A DNA stretch of 6,667 nucleotides from Candidatus Aenigmatarchaeota archaeon (GCA_030619735.1 JAUXAV010000062.1:1-6667); one strand, 5' to 3'. Positions 1 through 4,498 are shown, numbered from the stretch's first letter. The notes: a model not told the origin generated them from the letters alone. Translations and numbers: made by a program.

Positions 1-134
1 TTAAGGATGCAGTAGTGCGGGACTACCTGCGTGGGGATAAGGTCGCAGCCATCCAGCTAGAGTGTAAGATAGGGCGAGCGATGATGTATCGCATTCTGCA
101 CAAACGGAATGTGAGGCTGAGGTCGGAGATATAA
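1..134 (+). CDS. C-terminal part of a helix-turn-helix DNA-binding protein (5' end outside window)
   Basis: An open frame enters from the left edge (first full codon at base 3) and ends at TAA 132-134, giving 43 residues. The pattern is that of a resolvase or homeodomain-like helix-turn-helix: a first helix VVRDYLRGDK, a second helix AAIQLECKIG and a recognition helix RAMMYRILHKRN, closed by VRLRSEI. The rhythm 'x-Y-x-x-G-x-x-x-x-x-I ... I-G-x-x-x-x-Y-R-I-L-x-x-x-x-V-x-L-R' is typical of HTH domains that choose DNA sites in phage regulators, small terminase-like proteins and recombinases. These 43 residues do not show which class this is. It precedes the small-gene cluster with a 27-base gap. 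The HTH reading rests on pattern alone. Confidence 0.6.
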   Translation, partial: KDAVVRDYLRGDKVAAIQLECKIGRAMMYRILHKRNVRLRSEI

Positions 135-141
135 AAGAGCC

Positions 142-176
142 TACGCATAAGGGAGGAAAGTATGCCGAGAATTGAG
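142..176 (+). repeat. leader/start copy 1, shared with 659-691
   Basis: The octamer TACGCATA (142-149), a purine-rich Shine-Dalgarno stretch and the 15-mer ATGCCGAGAATTGAG (162-176) recur at 659-666 and 677-691. The copied block spans the ribosome-binding region and the first five codons (MPRIE) of two otherwise unlike genes. Confidence 0.7.
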
Positions 177-368
177 TTTAGAGTCAAGCCTCACGGGGTA
201 TTGCCAGGTACTCAGATGGTGGAGTTCTGGCGTGACGGAGTTTTTGTGGCTGGCATATACCCACACGAAGACAGCATTCAGATAGTTAGCAAGTATATAG
301 ATGGCGTGAAGCAGAAACTAGGACACCCACCAGTCGTAGTTGTTCACTTGAGCAAGTCAAAAGGATAG
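162..368 (+). CDS. hypothetical small phage-type protein (68 aa)
   Basis: ATG at 162 follows the Shine-Dalgarno GGGAGG with a spacing of about six bases. The 68-residue product starts MPRIEFRVKP, has aromatic and acidic stretches in the middle (QMVEFWRDGVFVAGIYPHED), then an amphipathic helix (IVSKYIDGVKQKL) and a C-terminal beta-like PPVVVVHL. No signal peptide, membrane segment or catalytic motif is visible. The layout (beta strands, helix, final strand) suggests a compact alpha/beta miniprotein. Small proteins with a similar 'VEFWRDG-FVAGIYPHED' segment seem familiar from phage contigs, but I cannot name the family. The next gene starts three bases after the stop, so the two are probably co-translated. 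Function unknown. Confidence 0.8.
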   Translation: MPRIEFRVKPHGVLPGTQMVEFWRDGVFVAGIYPHEDSIQIVSKYIDGVKQKLGHPPVVVVHLSKSKG

Positions 369-371
369 GAA

Positions 372-641
372 ATGGAAATCTATGTAGGCCAAGACGAAGG
401 TGAATGGCCGAAAGGAACAAGAGTCAGGAAAGTGCGAAGTGAACCTGGGGACACACATCAAGATGGTGCCCCGGGCACGATAGTGGGCGCTTTGGGGCCA
501 ATTGCCGCAGAGATCAGAGCAGAGCTTCTTGCCAAGAAAGCCATAACCGAAGATGTGGTGTGGTTTTACTGGGTTGTATGGGATGACATTCCTGGGGTGC
601 CAGTAGGTATTATGGATTGTCGACTAGAAAGGATAGGGTAG
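372..641 (+). CDS. hypothetical small phage-type protein (89 aa)
   Basis: ATG 372 lies three bases behind the previous stop, with a short Shine-Dalgarno (AGGA) that overlaps the end of that gene. The 89-residue product is acidic and Trp-rich. Its C-terminal half, VVWFYWVVWDDIPGVPVGIM, reads like consecutive strands of a small beta-barrel (SH3-like), and the middle has 'DGAPGTIVGALGPI', a Gly-rich turn. This pattern of a Gly-rich loop, then 'Y-V-x-W-D-D-x-P-G-V-P-V', then a final Arg-rich strand is seen in small accessory proteins on phage contigs, but no function is known to me. No Cys, signal peptide or membrane segment is present. Tight coupling with 162-368 suggests one transcript. Function not assigned. 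Confidence 0.8.
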   Translation: MEIYVGQDEGEWPKGTRVRKVRSEPGDTHQDGAPGTIVGALGPIAAEIRAELLAKKAITEDVVWFYWVVWDDIPGVPVGIMDCRLERIG

Positions 642-658
642 GCGTATAAGAGCTGTTG

Positions 659-691
659 TACGCATAGGAGGGAAACATGCCGAGAATTGAG
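659..691 (+). repeat. leader/start copy 2, shared with 142-176
   Basis: TACGCATA (659-666), AGGAGGG and ATGCCGAGAATTGAG (677-691) match the block before the gene at 162. The intervening bases differ slightly in length. A related GGCGTATA motif lies just upstream (about 642-649) and again near 893-900, before the next gene. Confidence 0.7.
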
Positions 692-901
692 GAAATGTAT
701 GCTTTTGTTGCCGAGGATTCGGGTCCTGACGATGAGGGGGTTGTTGGCATAAATACTGGGTCTGGCTGGATGCCACTGGTCGGCGCTGATATGGCCCGAG
801 TTGAAAGCCTCAAGCCAATCGCCAGGGAAATTGCGGCACGGACAGGACAGAAGATAAAGCTACTCCACTTTACCCACAGGGAAGAACTTGGAGGCGTATA
901 A
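677..901 (+). CDS. hypothetical phage protein with GPDDEGV motif (74 aa)
   Basis: ATG 677 follows AGGAGGG (667-673) closely. The 74-residue product begins MPRIEEMYAFVAEDSGPDDE, then has 'GWMPLVGADMARVESLKPIA', a helix (AREIAARTG) and a last strand (KIKLLHF). This order (strand, acidic GPDDEGV loop, strand, MPLVGAD turn, long helix, strand) is a compact alpha/beta fold. I have an impression of it as a widespread small protein in phages and prophages, but know no biochemical role. It shares only the first five residues with the product of 162-368, so the common start is a copied leader rather than homology along the chain. There is no catalytic signature. The next gene begins 22 bases after its stop. 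Confidence 0.8.
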   Translation: MPRIEEMYAFVAEDSGPDDEGVVGINTGSGWMPLVGADMARVESLKPIAREIAARTGQKIKLLHFTHREELGGV

Positions 902-923
902 TAGGCCGGAAAGGAGAAAAGTT

Positions 924-1289
924 ATGGGGGATGATGAAAAGACCTGCACCAAGGTAACAGCACACTACAGTGATGGCAGCACCGAGGACTTCAGTGTATT
1001 CTTACTTACCGCAGCTGTGGGCCTTACTAGGGTTGGTACGGATGAAGGTGAGCCTCTCTACATGGGTGAGGAGGGTAAGTTCGGTGTTAGGAACATTGGG
1101 AGGATGGCGGTACCCCCCGACGTCCTGGCCGCAATAGTGAAGAGTGCTATTGCTATGTTAGGCAACCTGTTTGTCGAGTTACCACCCTTTTTGGCCGTTC
1201 ACCTCCTACAGATGATGGACGACATCAAGGTAAAGTCTACTGGATACTCGAAAGGCCGAATTAAGCGTATAGATTCGCGGGAGAACTAA
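924..1289 (+). CDS. hypothetical protein (121 aa)
   Basis: I chose ATG 924 because AAGGAGA (911-917) sits seven bases upstream. The frame is open further back to a TTG at 888, which would overlap the previous gene and has no ribosome-binding site. The 121-residue product has an N-terminal beta-rich part (KVTAHYSDGSTEDFSVFLL), a Gly/acidic middle, and then a helical stretch from about residue 63 (PPDVLAAIVKSAIAMLGNLF, then PPFLAVHLLQMMDDI). That stretch is fairly hydrophobic but is broken by Lys and Pro, so I do not call it a membrane segment. The C-terminus is basic (KSTGYSKGRIKRIDSREN). One Cys only. No family is recognised. It is transcribed with its neighbours, and the following gene starts 14 bases after its stop. 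Confidence 0.75.
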   Translation: MGDDEKTCTKVTAHYSDGSTEDFSVFLLTAAVGLTRVGTDEGEPLYMGEEGKFGVRNIGRMAVPPDVLAAIVKSAIAMLGNLFVELPPFLAVHLLQMMDDIKVKSTGYSKGRIKRIDSREN

Positions 1290-1303
1290 AGAAGGAGGGT
1301 AGT

Positions 1304-1498
1304 GTGGCAACTGTGCGTAAATGTCCATTTGGTATTGATGCACGACACTGCAAACACCAGGAGACTCGTGCCAAAGACCTGCTGTCCGCAATGAAAGGGG
1401 AGCTGGTCTTCTTATGCAGTCTCGACAAGTTTAAGGACTGCCCCTTCGGGAAAAAGCTAATCGATGAAGTATTGGGGGACAAGAATGATACTAGTTAA
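1304..1498 (+). CDS. Cys-rich miniprotein with two CPFG motifs (64 aa)
   Basis: GTG 1304 is preceded by GAAGGAGGG (1291-1299), a strong Shine-Dalgarno. The 64-residue product has four cysteines: C7 and C46, each inside the same tetrapeptide CPFG, plus C16 (in RHCKH) and C38. H15 and H18 flank the second Cys. The arrangement CPFG-x5-HC-x21-C-x7-CPFG suggests a small zinc- or iron-sulfur-binding fold or a disulfide-stabilised unit, with a charged helix (QETRAKDLLSAMKGEL) between the halves. I do not recognise a family. Its last 14 bases overlap the start of the methyltransferase-like gene at 1485, so translation is probably coupled and the two products may work together. That last point is inference. 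Confidence 0.75.
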   Translation: MATVRKCPFGIDARHCKHQETRAKDLLSAMKGELVFLCSLDKFKDCPFGKKLIDEVLGDKNDTS

Positions 1499-2249
1499 CC
1501 GTTACACAACAATCCTATCAAGAATACTCCCTGAGAGGTCTATAGGAGATTTTGCGATAAAGAAGGACGTTATCCTCAGGGGTGACATCATCCGAACCTA
1601 CCACCCAGGTGGGTACTTTTACCACGACATGTTAAACCGAGATTTCCCCACCGTCAAGCTTACCGAAGAAAAGGGAGGCGTCTGGATGTCAGACACCCCA
1701 ATGGAGCAAGAAGCTTTACGAATACCATCCACTGTTGCCAGAGGGGATGTTCTAATCATCGGGCTGGGTCTTGGTCTCTTGCCAACCCTCATCAAGATGC
1801 GCAACAAGATGGTGGACTCCATACTCATTATCGAGAAGAACGAAGAGGTGGCCAATCTCGTGTACAGCAAGATAAGGTCGCGCAAGGCATCCTTGCTTCT
1901 TGGCGACGGTGAAACCTACTTAGCTGCCCCCGGTAGGAAGTTTGATTTCATCTTCATTGATGTATGGGGCTCAATCACAGCACCAATGAGGGAGATAGAG
2001 CACTGGACAAACCTAGCAAAAGGGCGCCTCAAACACGCAGGTGATGTGAGGTGCTGGCTGCAAGAGCTTTATGATAGGATAAAAGACAAGTTGCCTAAGG
2101 AGCCGCTCTCGGAGCACGGCCCTCCAGCTGTTCACGAGCCATGCTTGATCTGTGGGAAGAAGCTGCGGTATGACTATGCCGGTCTTTGTATGGATTGCGC
2201 AGATTTTCTTGGTGTTAGTGAGCCGTATGCAGGAGGGAAGAATGACTAA
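1485..2249 (+). CDS. SAM-dependent methyltransferase-like protein with C-terminal Cys4 zinc finger (254 aa)
   Basis: ATG 1485 is preferred over the in-frame ATG 1464, because GGGGGA (1474-1479) stands at the right distance. Residues 88-165 follow a class I Rossmann methyltransferase layout: DVLIIGLGLGLLPTLI (motif I, GxGxG at 93-97), SILIIEKNEE (acidic E117 at the end of strand 2, where SAM ribose would bind), LLLGDGETYL (D141) and FDFIFIDVWG (D159 at the end of strand 4). The spacing is closest to spermidine-synthase-like proteins. The fold then ends early: after about residue 175 there is a charged helix, then EPCLICGKKL...GLCMDC (C220, C223, C235, C238), a Cys4 zinc finger. A standard catalytic tail (strands 5-7) is not evident, so it may bind SAM or another nucleotide without methylating. 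The substrate is unknown. The stop overlaps the next start by eight bases. Confidence 0.75.
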   Translation: MILVNRYTTILSRILPERSIGDFAIKKDVILRGDIIRTYHPGGYFYHDMLNRDFPTVKLTEEKGGVWMSDTPMEQEALRIPSTVARGDVLIIGLGLGLLPTLIKMRNKMVDSILIIEKNEEVANLVYSKIRSRKASLLLGDGETYLAAPGRKFDFIFIDVWGSITAPMREIEHWTNLAKGRLKHAGDVRCWLQELYDRIKDKLPKEPLSEHGPPAVHEPCLICGKKLRYDYAGLCMDCADFLGVSEPYAGGKND

Positions 2250-2412
2250 CCAGCTTACGCGAGACGTGATTGGCAAGTGTTTGGGATGTGGAGGTCCTCT
2301 GATAAAGGCAGCTGACGGAGAGGGCAGACTATGGGCTAGATGCACCAGTTGCGGGGCTCGAATACCAATTGAGATGTTCGCCAAGCTAAAATCTGGAAAA
2401 AGGTTTTGCTGA
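2242..2412 (+). CDS. small Cys4 zinc-ribbon protein (56 aa)
   Basis: ATG 2242 lies inside the end of the previous gene (overlap 2242-2249) and is preceded by AGGAGGG (2231-2237), an excellent Shine-Dalgarno. The frame extends upstream to 2152, but those codons belong to the other gene. The 56 residues hold CLGCGGPL and, 20 residues later, RCTSCGAR: two CxxCG knuckles that define a zinc ribbon of the rubredoxin-like/transcription-factor type. Such miniproteins bind DNA or RNA, or act as subunits. The C-terminus is basic (KLKSGKRFC). It follows a protein that itself ends in a Cys4 finger, and the two are translationally coupled, so a shared job is plausible. The partner and target cannot be told from the sequence. 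Confidence 0.8.
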   Translation: MTNQLTRDVIGKCLGCGGPLIKAADGEGRLWARCTSCGARIPIEMFAKLKSGKRFC

Positions 2413-2429
2413 CTAAGCTGGACTGAGGG

Positions 2430-2458
2430 TTTACTTTTTAGCCACTTAGTGTTAGAAT
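2430..2458 (+). promoter_or_regulatory. sigma70-type promoter for first RHH gene, predicted near-leaderless
   Basis: -35 TTTACT (2430-2435), a spacer of exactly 17 bases and -10 TAGAAT (2453-2458). The ATG of the RHH gene begins at 2468, nine bases after the -10 box. Transcription would therefore begin about one to four bases before the start codon, and no Shine-Dalgarno can fit. The 4470-4498 promoter has the same design. Confidence 0.75.
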
Positions 2459-2467
2459 TGTATTGAA

Positions 2468-2656
2468 ATGAGTGCAAATGGTGTTGAAAGCAAGCCCAAG
2501 CTGATAAAGTATCAGGTATACCTCGGGGAAAAACTACAGGAGTCTCTAGAGAGGTATATAGAGGAAAATTATGCTCCGAACACTCGGGTAAAGACAGCCG
2601 TAATCCGGATAGCCCTAGTGGAATTCCTGAAGAATAAAGGGTACTATAAAGCGTAG
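2468..2656 (+). CDS. ribbon-helix-helix transcription regulator, paralogue 1 (62 aa)
   Basis: The chain has the ribbon-helix-helix (Arc/MetJ/CopG-like) plan. A short strand KYQVYLGEK (about residues 14-22) would enter the DNA major groove as an antiparallel ribbon in the dimer. Helix A follows (QESLERYIEENY), then a turn (APNTRV), then helix B (KTAVIRIALVEFLKNKGY). It is 28 of 62 residues identical, without gaps, to the protein at 4508-4699, with most other changes conservative. No ribosome-binding site precedes ATG 2468; the promoter ends nine bases upstream, so translation should be leaderless. A dimeric RHH protein encoded directly behind its own promoter usually represses that promoter, and the sequence shared with the second promoter is a candidate operator. 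The gene at 2674 follows 17 bases later. Confidence 0.85.
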   Translation: MSANGVESKPKLIKYQVYLGEKLQESLERYIEENYAPNTRVKTAVIRIALVEFLKNKGYYKA

Positions 2657-2673
2657 TGTGAGGAGGTAATACC

Positions 2674-3006
2674 ATGCAGATCCGGATCCATACTCACGAC
2701 AGGAGCCTAGCTTCCAATTTACTTGGTAAGAGTGAGATATGCGCTGGGGACGTAATAGATGTGGGTCAGGGTGTCCTTTTGACCTATAATGGCACTTATG
2801 CTCGCAAGGCATTAGATTTTCCCGAAGTCATCATGCTATCTGTTTCTATCCCGGCAGCAACTGCTGCTAGAATTCTAGCGAATTGGCTCTGGGAAAAGTT
2901 AAGAGGCCGAAGTATCACACAGATTGAGATAGACCGCACTACCGTTGAGTTCAATGAAGGTGAGATTAAACGAGTAATACAAGAGAAAATTAGAGGAAGC
3001 CGGTAG
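2674..3006 (+). CDS. hypothetical alpha/beta protein (110 aa), second gene of the first RHH operon
   Basis: ATG 2674 has GAGGAGGT (2660-2667) seven bases upstream. The 110-residue product starts with a strand (MQIRIHTHD), then LASNLLGKSEICAGDVIDVG, a strand before GTYARKALDFPEV, a hydrophobic strand (IMLSVSIPAATAARILANWL), a basic Trp-containing helix (WLWEKLRGR), then ITQIEIDRTTVEFNEGEI and a last helix (KRVIQEKIRGSR). The plan 'hydrophobic strand, helix with W-L-x-x-L-R, paired strands, acidic turn, helix' loosely resembles small effector-associated adaptor domains (EACC1-like) of bacterial conflict systems. That likeness is weak and rests on pattern only. There is one Cys and no membrane segment. 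It is co-transcribed with the RHH protein, so it is either the effector of that regulator or a co-regulated accessory protein. Confidence 0.75.
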   Translation: MQIRIHTHDRSLASNLLGKSEICAGDVIDVGQGVLLTYNGTYARKALDFPEVIMLSVSIPAATAARILANWLWEKLRGRSITQIEIDRTTVEFNEGEIKRVIQEKIRGSR

Positions 3007-3033
3007 TAGTTAGGTTACAACTGGGGCAATAAC

Positions 3034-3063
3034 TTTCGGTGGAAAGAATTACTCCCACCGAGG
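3034..3063 (+). other. hairpin in non-coding gap (3007-3265)
   Basis: CGGTGG (3037-3042) pairs with CCACCG (3055-3060), extended by T3036-A3061 and two T-G wobbles, around a 12-base loop. No T-tract follows, so it is not an intrinsic terminator. It opens a 259-base gap with no gene call. The rest of the gap holds a strong but orphan Shine-Dalgarno (3077-3084), a weak ACTTTACC/GGxxxxTAAAGT pairing (3141-3148 with 3173-3184) and a stronger hairpin at 3213-3242. Confidence 0.5.
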
Positions 3064-3212
3064 AAACCAGGAAAGTAAAGGAGGTGATGCCTCTGACAAA
3101 TCACAACTGAATAGGGATTACTAGTATCTATGCATCTCGTACTTTACCAATAGAATAGACCACTAATGGGAAGGTAGTTAAAGTTGCCTGTCAAACAGTG
3201 GTTGTATTCGAA

Positions 3213-3242
3213 CGCTAGACCGAATAAGATGCTCGGCTAGCG
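3213..3242 (+). other. strong hairpin in the leader of the secreted-protein gene
   Basis: CGCTAG (3213-3218) pairs with CTAGCG (3237-3242), and CCGA (3220-3223) pairs with TCGG (3233-3236). Only A3219 is bulged, and the loop has nine bases, giving ten pairs in total. It ends nine bases before the Shine-Dalgarno AAAGGAG (3252-3258) of the gene at 3266. No T-run follows. It may protect or gate the leader RNA. Confidence 0.6.
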
Positions 3243-3265
3243 GACATAAATAAAGGAGAAATACG

Positions 3266-3874
3266 TTGAAAAAGAAATTGTTAAGTGTACTGCTTGCCGT
3301 GGTGCTGGCTTTAAGCCTGTGCCTGATGACGGCAATACCGGTGGCGGCAGCCAAGCCTGCTGGCAAAGGCTTCGACCAGTGGGGTTACAACTATCAGGCG
3401 AGGATATTCAATGGCCTGTTCGGAAATTCTGATGAGAACAGGCCTGGTGACGGAAATCCAGATACCTACCTTGGGAAATCAACAGACTCCTACGGCTACA
3501 AAGATAAAGACGGTAACTATCATGAGGTCATCGTGAATGTAGCTGGAAGCCACCTAGTCATGAAATGGAGTGAAGTCTGGCACATGGCAGTCTTCGGACC
3601 TGACGGCATAAGGTACAATGGAGACGAAGAGCCCTGGGGTGAAGGCGCATGGTGCACCAATCATGTAGTGGGAACCGGGACAATTTACGACATCGATGGG
3701 ACCATCCTCTACCAGGGGCATCTAACAATACTGTCTAAGATCAAGTGGGTTGGAGATACGACGGGCTACACGAACCCGATCTGGGGCCAGATGGCCGTTA
3801 TCCAGAAAGTTGTCTTTAACCAAGGAGCCGCTTTTCTGGAGATTCCATGTGGCTTCGGTCCCGTGGGACCCTAG
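3266..3874 (+). CDS. secreted protein with Sec signal peptide, unknown function (202 aa)
   Basis: TTG 3266 follows AAAGGAG (3252-3258) by seven bases. The N-terminus is a classical Sec signal: MKKK, a hydrophobic core (LLSVLLAVVLALSLCLMTAI) and a PVAAA-K cleavage site near residue 29. The Cys in the core is not in a lipobox (LSLC lacks a small residue before Cys), so it should be released rather than lipidated. The mature part is rich in Gly, Tyr, Trp and Asp (FDQWGYNYQARIFNGLFG, DGNPDTYLG, VWHMAVFGPDGIRYNGDE, EGAWCTNHVVGTGTIYDIDG), suggesting a beta-rich extracellular fold with two mature cysteines. I recall similar proteins from Chloroflexota metagenomes, without a function. In a phage-like region this would be a host-derived cargo gene. 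The frame stays open for 29 codons after the amber stop, to TAA 3962. Confidence 0.8.
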   Translation: MKKKLLSVLLAVVLALSLCLMTAIPVAAAKPAGKGFDQWGYNYQARIFNGLFGNSDENRPGDGNPDTYLGKSTDSYGYKDKDGNYHEVIVNVAGSHLVMKWSEVWHMAVFGPDGIRYNGDEEPWGEGAWCTNHVVGTGTIYDIDGTILYQGHLTILSKIKWVGDTTGYTNPIWGQMAVIQKVVFNQGAAFLEIPCGFGPVGP

Positions 3875-4011
3875 AATTGCTCCGCCCCATCAAGAAATAG
3901 CACAGAGAGAAAGGGGCTCTCAGGTGGCGATGCTACTGAGGCTGGTCAAATTCTAGAGGAATAAAAAGCGCGAGTACTAGACCCGGAGACAAGAGCAAAG
4001 GAGGTATGCCC

Positions 4012-4108
4012 ATGAAGCAACTGGGGCGGTGGAGGAGTACTTGCAGTAGGGGGAACCGGACTATTCTGGCTATGGTGGAGAAGGAGGAAGAGGAAGAAGG
4101 AGGAATAG
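4012..4108 (+). pseudogene. small single-span membrane protein gene, apparently frameshifted at a G run
   Basis: A perfect AAAGGAGG (3997-4004) stands seven bases before ATG 4012 (MKQLG...). From base 4022 the +1 frame encodes GGGGVLAVGGTGLFWLWW followed by RRRKRKKEE and TAG 4106-4108: a glycine-containing transmembrane segment with a positively charged cytoplasmic end. The start frame and the membrane frame differ by one base, and removing one G from GGGG (4023-4026) joins them into a 31-residue single-span protein. Read as given, the start frame instead yields a purine-coded 46-residue chain ending at 4152, which looks unnatural. Explanations are a sequencing or assembly error in the G run, a true mutation, or a slippage switch. 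The purine tract 4072-4120 is mostly the Arg/Lys/Glu codons of the membrane frame. Confidence 0.55.
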
Positions 4109-4110
4109 GG

Positions 4111-4150
4111 AGGAGGGGAACAAGAGTGACAGCTTGTTTCTCCCCTTTCT
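4111..4150 (+). terminator. hairpin, possible weak terminator or processing site
   Basis: AACAAG (4119-4124) pairs with CTTGTT (4133-4138) around an eight-base loop. The helix extends through GGGG/TCTC with two G-T wobbles and, after one A-C mismatch, through AGG/CCT. TTTCT follows, a poor T-tract. It lies between the frameshifted membrane gene and the Shine-Dalgarno (4152-4160) of the next gene. It could attenuate transcription or be an RNase site. Confidence 0.4.
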
Positions 4151-4169
4151 GAAAGGAGGTAAAGCTCCA

Positions 4170-4331
4170 ATGCAGGTAAAGGTAGTCATTACAGGAACTC
4201 TTGAGAAAAAGCCTAAGAGTGTCGCGGCACTGAAAGAACTATCAGGGCCAAAACTGGTTCAAGTTCTTATCGACGAAGCCGACGACTATAACAGGACTGT
4301 GGAAGTTGTAGGAAAACCCGGAGAGGAATAA
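4170..4331 (+). CDS. hypothetical small protein (53 aa)
   Basis: ATG 4170 follows AAAGGAGGT (4152-4160) with a nine-base spacing. The frame extends back to 4134, but those codons lie upstream of the ribosome-binding site. The 53 residues run as a strand (MQVKVVITGTL), a basic turn (EKKPKS), an amphipathic stretch (VAALKEL...PKLVQVLIDEADDY) and an acidic end (VEVVGKPGEE). There is no Cys, Trp, signal peptide or membrane segment. The small strand-helix plan could be a fragment-sized partner protein, but I recognise no family. It is the last gene before the terminator at 4353, so it closes the transcription unit that contains the secreted protein. Confidence 0.7.
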   Translation: MQVKVVITGTLEKKPKSVAALKELSGPKLVQVLIDEADDYNRTVEVVGKPGEE

Positions 4332-4352
4332 CTTAGGCTGAGTTAAGAGAGA

Positions 4353-4390
4353 GAAGACCCCCGACTGAAAGGTTGAGGGTCTTCTTTTTT
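4353..4390 (+). terminator. strong intrinsic (Rho-independent) terminator
   Basis: GAAGACCC (4353-4360) pairs perfectly with GGGTCTTC (4377-4384), the stem continues with CGAC/GTTG inside, and TTTTTT (4385-4390) follows directly. It sits 22 bases after the stop at 4331 and closes the upstream unit, separating it from the promoter at 4470. Confidence 0.92.
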
Positions 4391-4469
4391 GGTAGAAGAG
4401 CTTAGAGAGGACATGCTGCATCGAATAAAGTTTATGAGTAAAGTTTTAGCGGTATGCAACGACTGGAAG

Positions 4470-4498
4470 TTTACTTTTATACTGCAAAAGCTTATAAT
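4470..4498 (+). promoter_or_regulatory. sigma70-type promoter for second RHH operon, predicted near-leaderless
   Basis: -35 TTTACT (4470-4475), a spacer of exactly 17 bases and a consensus -10 TATAAT (4493-4498). ATG 4508 starts nine bases after the -10 box, the same geometry as at 2430-2468. Upstream, GACTGnnnGTTTACTTTT is shared with the first promoter (15 of 18 bases). Nearby are the palindrome ATAAAGTTTAT (4425-4435) and AGTAAA (4437-4442), an inverted copy of the -35 hexamer. Confidence 0.85.

Noticed and set aside
1464..1484. Upstream ATG for the methyltransferase-like gene
   Set aside because: No Shine-Dalgarno precedes it; ATG 1485 has a G-rich site at the right distance.
2013..2675. 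220-codon open frame on the - strand
   Set aside because: It lies antisense to the methyltransferase end, zinc ribbon, promoter and RHH gene, all well supported on the + strand, and its product has no recognisable pattern.
3039..3110. GTG-started 23-codon frame in the non-coding gap
   Set aside because: It has only a weak, distant G-rich stretch as ribosome-binding site and overlaps the hairpin at 3034-3063; no support beyond openness.
3266..3360. Lipoprotein signal in the secreted protein
   Set aside because: The Cys in the hydrophobic core is preceded by Leu-Ser-Leu, which does not fit a lipobox; an A-x-A cleavage site follows instead.
4012..4152. Unshifted 46-codon frame from ATG 4012 as a real protein
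   Set aside because: Its composition is a by-product of a purine-rich tract (runs of Glu and Arg/Gly), while the +1 frame gives a coherent membrane helix with a basic tail.
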